Shown: piece by piece, positions 56,401-64,000 of the stretch
Layout of the letters: the number at the start of each line of letters is the position of its first letter
Position numbering within the stretch: position 1 is the first letter of the stretch
Assembly: GCA_047967505.1 (NCBI GenBank)
Contig: CM106539.1
DNA from: Dipteris shenzhenensis
Taxonomy: Eukaryota; Polypodiophyta; Polypodiopsida; Gleicheniales
Reading direction: 5' to 3' (one strand)
DNA length: 64,000 nucleotides
Notes under the pieces: model-generated
The model's database searches: none
Seen by the model: the letters and a program-made list of their open reading frames with translations, nothing else
Told to the model about the DNA's origin: nothing
Position numbers and translations under genes: made by a program

Positions 56401-59400
56401 GGTAAGGATTTGAGATGGAGCATGCAATTTTTAAAGATTGGAAAGACTCGGCATGTGGTTTTTAATGATAAACATAATGTATACTACAACATCAAAGAAT
56501 TGAAAGAATATGCCAATGTACCAAGCTCTATTCCTTCAGAGATGGATGATTCCAATGCACTCAACTATAGCACTGACGTCTTATCAGAAGTCGATGAGTT
56601 CATTGGTACCGAGAAAGAAAAATATTTCACAAGTGATGCCTTATCCGGGGTGGATGAGTTCATGCACATTGAGAACTTGGGCAAAGATGTGAAAAGTGTT
56701 ATATCTTCAAGCATGGATGGCTTCATGGATACTGATAAAGTTCTTGGAGTCAAAGCAGGTAGCTATGGAATTATGAAAATCATGCACGATAGTATAATGA
56801 GTGATGTTCTCTCTGGAGTAAAGGAGTTTCAAGACTATGGAGTTATGAAATCCATATAAAGTGCATCAATGAGCGATGTTCTCTCAGGAATAGATGAGTT
56901 TGAAGATCATTCTGGACACTCTATCACCACTGACTATGGAGTTATGAAATCCATAGAAAGTGCATCAATGAGTGATGTTGTCTCAGGAATAGATGAGTTT
57001 GAAGATCATTCGGGACACTCTAATGCCATTGTGACAAGTGGTTCTACGATTGTATCAAAAGTAGGGATGAGATCAACAAAGGACTATTTGGTGTTTGACT
57101 TTGATTGTGAACTTGTAAATGTTACAAATGGTTTGACGAATGTATCAAAAGCAAGGATGACATCAACAAAGGAATATTCAGTATTTGACTGTCAGAGTGA
57201 TAAGATCAAGGATGCAACATCTCATGAAAACAACGTGACAAATAAATCTTACAAGGAGAACTACACAAATCCAAATAAGAATGAACAGAAGGTCCCAAAA
57301 CGGACATACAGATGCATGAAAAGACAACGAGTGCAGGCAGATCCAGAAAAGCAACCAAAGAGAATAAGAGTAATGAATGAAGATGTTATGCTAAAAGCAA
57401 TGCGATCTACATGCTGTAAGCATGCATGTATGCGATCCATTAACTTACATGACATCAAGGGTTGTAGAGAACATGTCTGGCAAAGGAAAGGAAGCAGAAG
57501 AAATGAATACCTACTCACGAGATTGTCTTGCTTTCTTGTAAATGATAAGAGAAGGCGAAGTTCAGGACATCAAATAAGGCCTCTTATAAATGGAAAAAGT
57601 ATATGCAATAATGCATATCGCATTATTACAGGATTATCACATGGCACATATTGGAATTTGGCTAATAAAGCAAAGTATGGAGTTAAATTTAACATTCATG
57701 GAAACATAGGAAGGCCCAAAACAAGAGCCTCAACGGTTGCGGCAATAGCAATTTTGAAAGATTACATTTATGAAAATGCTTTACCGCAACCCCACCTATC
57801 AGAAATGCATCTTCCGATAGGTTTGACCAAAAAAGAAGTATTTAACTCTATTGGAGAAACACAGAGGCAAAGAGGGCATGCACCGGCATCTTTTCATACT
57901 TTGTATACTCTTTGGAAAAAAAGCTTTGGACATGTTAAAATCCCAAAGAGGCAAAAAATGTCAAAGTGCAACAACTGTGATGATCTAAAGCGAGCACTTG
58001 AGAGTGCAACATCTCCAGAACAAAAAGAAGCTTACAAAAGAAAGAGAGAATTTCATCATGGACTTGTTCGACATTCTAGAATAAAATATGCATTTTGGAA
58101 GGAGCAAGCTATTTCTCACCCAAATGAGTACATGTGCATTATTGTAGATGGTATGGATCAAAATACAACAACATTACCTCGATTCGTTAACACTCCACCT
58201 AAGCTACAAGGCAAATACTTTTTAAAGACACATCTATGTGGAGTGTTAGTGCACGGATTTAAGTTTTTTGCAGACATATGGATTGATTCCTTGCATCTAC
58301 ACGATAGCAATCAAGTTGTAACATCCATTATGAAAGCAATTCACAATGTACATGCAGAAAAAGGTCGCCTACCAGCAACTTTGAGAATACAAGCAGACAA
58401 TTGCGGACGAGAGAATAAGAATGTACTCTTCTTTGCATTTTGCTCAATGCTAATCGCTCATAGAATCTTCAATGAGATTGAAGTTGGGTTTTTGTTGGTT
58501 GGGCACACACATGAGGATATCGATCAGGTATTTAGCACAGTTTCAAGAGAACTAAAACACAAGGACATGGAGACAATGGATGACTTGATAAGAAAATGCG
58601 GGAGGCAAGTTGGTGGCCGTAAGGAAGGAACAATATGCTCAATGGTTGAGAGGATGTATGATTGGAAGAGCTTTATTCTACCTTTCATACAAAAAGGTGG
58701 TGATGCCCTGATTGGTCATAGTGCTCCACACTATTTTTGATTTTTCTTAAAGGATGAAAAACCAGTGATGCAATGGCAACACTATTCTCTTGATACAAAA
58801 TGGGAACCTGAAGAACCTTACTCTCTCTTAACTTCAATCCCGAGCAAAGAAATGCATCCAACATGGGCTCCTATAAAAGAATTCAGCGAGAAATCCAAAG
58901 GTGAAATAGAAGGCTTAAAAGCTTTTATTGCATACAAAGAGGAAATGCTCCGGAGATTTCCTGATTGGAAGCCCTCTTGGAAGGAACACACTACTGTTGT
59001 AATTAGCAAGACCTACCAATTGATAAAGGACCTTGCAAAAATGCGAGAAGATGATATTAAGGCAGAACGGCCTTTATTTTGGCCAAATGTTGGTAATGAC
59101 TTGCGTCCAGCATGTGGTCTCTTTGAAAATGAGTTTGAATCGTTGCTCCCACGTCCATATTGTGGACCCAAGAAGAGAGAGTTTATGCCACAAATAGACA
59201 TAGATGTCCATTGTTTTGTTGCAGTTCGACCATCGGATGATGAACATGAGAATGTGAAGTTTTGGGTTGCAAAAGTAGTTGACGTGAGCATGGATGACCG
59301 GGAGAGAGCTACAACATTTACAGCGGTATGGTATGAGCCAAGGGGCAGGAAGGAGAACCAAGATAACAGTACATTGTATAGTAGTTGTTTGAAAAAGGAA

Positions 59401-59616
59401 TGGGTCCCAAACCATGAAGCAATTTCAAGACTTTCCACAGAGACAGTCATAGTATCCTGGAAATCAAGGTCAAAGAAAACAAAGAAGCACATGGGGTATG
59501 ATGTAGAAGACAAAATAAAATTACCGCAACCAATTATTACGCACATTACAGAGTTCACAAAGATGCTCGCCCGGGAGGAAGTAGAAGGAGATAGCGCAAA
59601 TGAAGAATGCCCATGA
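56395..59616 (+). pseudogene. transposase-like protein with D-D-E and GHTHEDID motif
   Basis: One frame from 56395 to 59616, about 1,070 codons, with two stops only: TAA 56857-56859 (its duplicate nearby has GAA) and TGA 58738-58740. The first third has repeats of SDVLSGIDEF. Then a CCKHACM zinc-like motif (57408), RPKTRASTVAAIAIL, KCNNCDDLK (57963), IVDGMDQN (58141), QADNCGRENKN (58390) and VGHTHEDIDQVFS (58498). Candidate catalytic residues D (58147), D (58396) and E (58513) are spaced 83 and 39. The C-terminal 280 residues include FWVAKVVDV and AVWYEPRGR, possibly a small beta domain. This matches the animal and fungal proteins of the DUF7869 type as I recall them; family name not verified. 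Confidence 0.75.
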
Positions 59617-60384
59617 TAACACCATTCAAATATCGAGAAAGAGTGAAGGTGGTGGTGGTTGTCAGATGAGAGTGAATGAAGATGTCACCCAAGCGACAAG
59701 TGACGACAGAAAGGACATTCTGAACAAGCAAATGTTTGGATCGCTCATTTCTGTGATCATGATAGAAAAGGACATTCAAACAAGCAAATGTTTGGATCGC
59801 CCATTTGTACTAAACTCATTGTAAAGGAAAAATTAAATTATTGAAAAGGCCACAGGAGATCCTTTGTACAAAGACTCATCCAGAGCAATATTTGTTGTAA
59901 AACTTATGACATGATAATGTAAAATTGCAGGCATAGCTATTGCTATTTTTTGGAGTACAAAAGAGGCTTCCATCATGTCTCATGTGTATATAAACCTTTT
60001 AATTTCTTGAATATTCAAGAGTGTTATAGTTTTCTGCATTGAAAGTAAAAAGAGTCTTACAGGTCTCTTATGTATACATTTTTAAAATGTTGTGAATCCT
60101 CAATAGCATGGTTTTTCATGGATTTAAACTAATAACTCGGATTTTTTATTTTAAGAATATGATTCTTATAAACAAGAAATACAAATTTAGGATTTAATAG
60201 TAGTGTTTGCATTATTTGTACAACATTGTAGAGAGATATTTTGAAATGTCTTATGTGAAAATGATAGTGCCAGAAAGTAAACTTTTGATTCTCGAATGAC
60301 AGTTTCATAAAGTAAACTTTTCAGTTGGGAAGGATTTTAAGGAATAGTCCAAAAGTAGACATATGAGTCCAAAATTAATGAAAT
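59617..60384. other. downstream of the transposase gene, no gene
   Basis: AT-rich non-coding sequence. A 60-bp region around 59640-59800 has repeated acattc...caagcaaatgtttggatcg (two copies at about 59717 and 59775). The right end of the putative transposon should lie here, but no inverted match to 43966-45600 was seen. Confidence 0.5.
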
Positions 60385-61210
60385 AAGTGTTTATAAGTTT
60401 ATATGTCTATTTTGCAAGATCTCCTATGGAGTTACCTACTAAAATAGGATAAGAAGATCATGCAATGGATTTATCCTCTTTTAGGACTTACCTCCTAAAA
60501 GAGGATAAGAAGATCATGCAATGGACTTATAATTTATCTCATTGCCTAAGAAAATTCCTTATTGAGTTCTTTATACTCAATAAAAAGGATGTTAAGAGGC
60601 AAATGGATGAGCTTGGAGATGATAAGAATAAATTATTCTCCATCTTGTTTATCCACTTGGCTCTAGTACAAAGGAGAGAAAGTACCTATAGATGTGGGAA
60701 GATCATAGTACAAAGTTAACCCTTCCTGGATCTTTGAGTCGATGATCATTACGTCAAGATCACGTAAGGATGTGGTCCTTGAACATCTTCTCCATCAACT
60801 TTTTGACTCATCCATGATGTTCTTATAGGATCAATATTCATATAAGCCAAAACATGATATGAAAGGCTATCTTATGAATATTTCTTTTGCATCAACTTTA
60901 ACCTCTTTTTAAGGTCTATACCATTAAGGTGATGATAACTTTTTGGAATAAATTTTCCATCCTTGAAAGAGGGAATTTACTCTTAAGGGTTAATTTTGCA
61001 CTATGATCTTCCCACATTCATGGTACCATCTTTCCTTTGTACCAAGAAAGTTGGTAAGCAAGATTTGCCCCATGATCTCCTTTTTATTGAGTTTAGAGAA
61101 CTCAATAAGGAGTTTGCTTAGGCACTGAGCTAAATTCTAACTCCATTACATCTTATCCTCTTTAAGGAGATAACTCCATAGGAGATCTTGCAAAAGGACA
61201 TGTAGAACTT
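60385..61210. repeat. imperfect inverted repeat (fold-back)
   Basis: The left arm (60385-60725: tttgcaagatctcctatgga ... gatgtgggaagatcatag) and the right arm (60984-61210) are inverted copies with several small indels. The loop is about 260 bp. The left arm has an extra duplicated 60-bp piece (aggataagaagatcatgcaa). A short inner palindrome (ttgagttctttatactcaa) occurs in each arm. Confidence 0.85.
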
Positions 61211-62444
61211 CACATAGGAATTTAGATAACTCTAATTTTTTTCACACTATTTAACTATTACACTTTGAGACTTCCATTCCTTTCCTCTAAACTCTTTAAT
61301 CCAAATCTTGTGACAAGAGAAATTTTTTTTTTCAACTGCTTTGAGTTTATACAAGGTTTATAGTGCTGATAGCACTATTAAGATCAAGTATGATCTCTTT
61401 ATTCCCATGGGTAAATGATGATGGGTAAAATATAATCTTTTTTGTGGAAACTTCATAGTGGGAGCCATGCAATCATGGTAGCCCTATGATAACATCTTCA
61501 ACTTCGAGTGGGGAGATAAATAAATGTTATTTATCTTGATAAGCTTGTACATAAAGCTGGAGCTTTCTTTTCAAAGGAATATTGATTTTCTCTTTTCCTT
61601 TGAAAGCTTTTTTCGCTTCCTTATTATCCACATCTCAAAATTATGAGATTCTAGCTTGGGAGAGGTGATCCTTTGTAATGATCTTCCTCTTTTAGAGCTT
61701 ACACATTTGAAGCTCTAGGAGGATCATGTTTTTCATGAGAGACATGTCCTTGTTTGTTGCTATAGCAAGGAGGATAGCACTCAATCTCCCCCTTCCTTTC
61801 TTTTGATAGTTCATAACTCTTAACATCTTTTCATGCTTCCCCTTTCAAGACCAAAGAGTTTCCTTTCTTAAGGTCTCACCAAGAAATCTCAAAGGAACCC
61901 CTTATTTTTGGCCTATAGGGAGAAGATCATTAGCTAAAAGTTGGTGATAATTTCTCCCTCGTAAAGTTGGCATACTCTTTGCTAGTTGTAGCTTCACCAA
62001 AAGAGATTAACAAGCCTAGTTTCATCTCCTATGTTAGCATCTTGCATGTGTTTTGAATTGCCTATGCTAGACCTACTCACTTGATTATTTTTAGCCATAG
62101 CTTGCTAAGTTCTTTCTTCTAAAACTCCAAAAACACTTCTTATATCTAGCTTCACAAACATCTATTCTTAAGTTTAGATCTTGGTTGGTCACATAAGATA
62201 GATAGGTGGCCTTAATAGTGTCAAGGGATAGCTCCTGCCATGCTTTCTACTAGCTCAATAAGCCTTTTGGGCTCCATTATTAAGATCATAGCTCTCAACA
62301 GTGTGTGCCATACCCACCGTAGATTGGGCTTGAAACATGTAGTGAATAAGTTCCACACAATCTTATCCTAATTGCCTAGACCTCTACCCCTAAGCTTAGA
62401 TACTTAGGACCCCCTCTCCTTAAGAAAGGAATGAGTAACCAAAT
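61211..62444 (-). other. leader and possible gag start of a minus-strand LTR element
   Basis: Between the fold-back and the primer site at 62445. On the minus strand a short frame near 62100 starts MAKNNQVSRSSIGNSKHM and stays open about 35 codons. No further gag or pol. The 3' remainder of the element is missing. Confidence 0.35.
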
Positions 62445-62456
62445 GCTCTGATACCA
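62445..62456 (-). other. primer binding site (initiator tRNA-Met type)
   Basis: The plus strand reads gctctgatacca, the complement of TGGTATCAGAGC, one base from the LTR end on the right. It defines a minus-strand element with its 5' LTR at 62458-63564. Confidence 0.9.
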
Positions 62457-62457
62457 A

Positions 62458-63564
62458 TGTTACGTACTTGGTACTCAAACAATTAACTTCTTAATTGCAT
62501 AATAGTTGCAAGAAAGTTAATATGTTCTTTTAGTGTATTTTACTACTCATATAAGCTAGAATCTAGGTGGTGGTTAGGAGTCTACAAAAAACTTTCATTT
62601 AGTTATTATGGCACTTTGAAATAACTACAAGAGAGAAAGGAAAATAAGAATGCAAGTGACACAAAAATGAGGACCGAGATTCTCATGGAGGCGGTCCCCC
62701 CTCCAAAGGAAATTGTATTACTAAACTCATACAAGAGTCTTTCTTACAAGTTGCCCTCTGTCCCAAGACATCAAGCACCTTCAAAGGTGGAGAGAGCTAG
62801 TAGGGAGCAAGGGAGATGAGTGGGAAGAAGAAGTACCTTTACAAGACATGAGTACTCCTACTTATCACTGGCTTAGCATAATACATAATAAAGAAGAGCA
62901 CAACTTGTACCATGAACTTGCATAGGATTTGCACTCCTATTTTGCAAGTGTAGGCTTTTTCATGTGCACGTACATTAAGCAACAAACCTTGCATTGAACA
63001 TTGCCTTGTGTAGTGAGGTGAGTATCTCATTTTATGCATGAGATGCACTCACACACACACATGCAAAATTTTGAAATTTTGTGTGCAAGATCATTGGTCC
63101 AAAAGGTTGCTCAACCAATCATCTCTAGCTAGCCCGTGCACCCCCTCTCTTGTGTGTAGGCTGTTCCATGTGTATCCCCTCTTTCCTACTTATATGGTGG
63201 GCTATTATGTTCTTATTGGCTTGAAACGTGGCTAGCCAATAGCCTTATGCTTTGTGAGCATGAGAGATGGTGACTTTTGGATGCCACATGTGTAGGAGGT
63301 GAACTGAGTGTGCCATCTTTTGCACCAAAATATCTTTGCATGCCACATAGGCAACCTCAAGTTTGTGCATGCATGATCTGAGGGCATGTGGAATCCCCAC
63401 CAACCTACTGGCTCCACCCTTTACCTTTAGCTTTGGGAGCATTGATATTATATGTGCCCATTTTGGCCTTGAACACCCTTCTGGCCTTATACGAGGCCCT
63501 AGTGGGTAAATTCAATCCCCGTGACCTCCCCATGGGTTTGTGGCATTGAGGTGCTTACATTACA
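62458..63564 (-). repeat. 5' LTR of a minus-strand LTR element
   Basis: The 3' end is exact (on the minus strand ...CGTAACA just before the primer site). The 5' end is inferred at TGTAATGTAAGCACC (63564). Inside, 62750-63200 repeats 37700-38110 and 41030-41155 in reverse, and 62760-62830 resembles 8035-8110 directly. Four copies make this a recurrent LTR family in the window. Confidence 0.65.
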
Positions 63565-63650
63565 TGAAAAGTAAAACTTGCTACTTTAGGCCAAAAATTT
63601 GACCTAAGTTAGTAGGGCCTCCCATGGCACCTACGACACATGCACATACA

Positions 63651-63654
<4 letters not shown>

Positions 63655-63695
<41 letters not shown>
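63655..63695. repeat. (CT)n microsatellite
   Basis: About 20 uninterrupted CT units. Confidence 0.98.
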
Positions 63696-63699
<4 letters not shown>

Positions 63700-63833
63700 C
63701 AAAAATTTATTGAAATGTACCAAAAGCAGTACACACACACACACTTCCTTCAATTTTTTGAAAGCCCTTATTAGCATGTGCCTTGGACATTTAAATCACA
63801 TACAAATAACTATTTGTGTATGTAGGTATGTAT

Positions 63834-63835
63834 GC

Positions 63836-63888
<53 letters not shown>

Positions 63889-63926
63889 TGTATGTACATA
63901 CATACATACCTACATACATACATACA

Positions 63927-63991
<65 letters not shown>
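63834..63991. repeat. (TA)n(TGTA)n(CATA)n(TA)n palindrome
   Basis: A run of TA, then TGTA units to about 63894, then CATA units and TA again. The two halves are complementary and can fold into a hairpin with arms of about 60-75 bases. The right arm is longer. The window ends in (TG)n just after it. Confidence 0.95.
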
Positions 63992-64000
63992 GTGTGTGTG

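Larger units (their letters stand above)
43966..59900. mobile_element. putative large DNA transposon with divergent genes
   Basis: Two long genes diverge from a core of simple sequence: a minus-strand gene with Ulp1 protease domains and a plus-strand gene with transposase-like domains. Linkage of Ulp1-type proteases to DNA transposons is known in plants (Kaonashi MULEs) and elsewhere, which supports reading both as one element. The damage level of both genes is similar and much lower than in flanking relics. Ends and target duplication were not found by eye, so limits are approximate and the unit is an inference. Confidence 0.4.

Noticed and set aside
43966-60400. Terminal inverted repeats of the putative transposon
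   Set aside because: I compared the left side (43966-45600) with the reverse complement of 59600-60400 by eye and found no convincing match, so no ends are claimed.

Overview
The window looks like repeat-rich nuclear DNA of a land plant. It is dense with layered, mutated Ty1/copia and Ty3/gypsy elements primed from initiator-tRNA-Met-type sites. It also has LINE fragments, long dinucleotide microsatellites and a 1-kb block of TTTAGGG, the usual plant telomere motif. A fern or other large-genome plant would fit, but the sequence does not prove the lineage. I see no ordinary host housekeeping gene.

Region 1-28.5 kb is a graveyard of retroelements. Copia A (1-3209, plus strand, cut by the window edge) sits in an old gypsy integrase. 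A closely related copy, copia B (9351-12228), has its 5' LTR, primer site, gag and half of pol. It is interrupted by copia C (12229-~15640, minus), which lost its own 5' end. Then come a gypsy RT/RNase H relic (19.1-19.7 kb), a copia 5' end (19.9-20.7 kb), a LINE relic (20.7-23.2 kb), copia D (23.2-27.4 kb, minus, carrying a 247-bp MITE) and another copia RT relic (27.6-28.1 kb).

Region 28.6-43.97 kb continues this. A minus-strand LINE 3' end with a poly(A) tail is split by a complete 2.3-kb non-autonomous LTR element with a 5-bp target duplication (29282-31578). A Tat-type gypsy element with two RNase H domains follows (31963-37011). After it come LTR fragments and a copia integrase relic.

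Region 43.97-59.9 kb is different and is the most interesting part. Two long, only lightly damaged genes diverge from a 2-4 kb core of simple sequence. The minus-strand gene (leader exon at 53.6 kb, coding 51436-45611) has canonical introns. It encodes a large protein of unknown family whose end resembles a DNA-methyltransferase fold, followed by two tandem Ulp1-type SUMO-protease domains. The plus-strand gene (55893-59616) starts with a domain like the plant TNP1/En/Spm (Transposase_23) family and continues into a D-D-E-like protein with a GHTHEDID motif. Together these suggest a large, decaying DNA transposon carrying its own protease. Terminal inverted repeats could not be found by eye.

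Region 59.9-64 kb holds an imperfect 0.8-kb fold-back structure, the 5' LTR and primer site of a minus-strand LTR element, and a microsatellite tract that forms a long perfect-looking hairpin at the window end.
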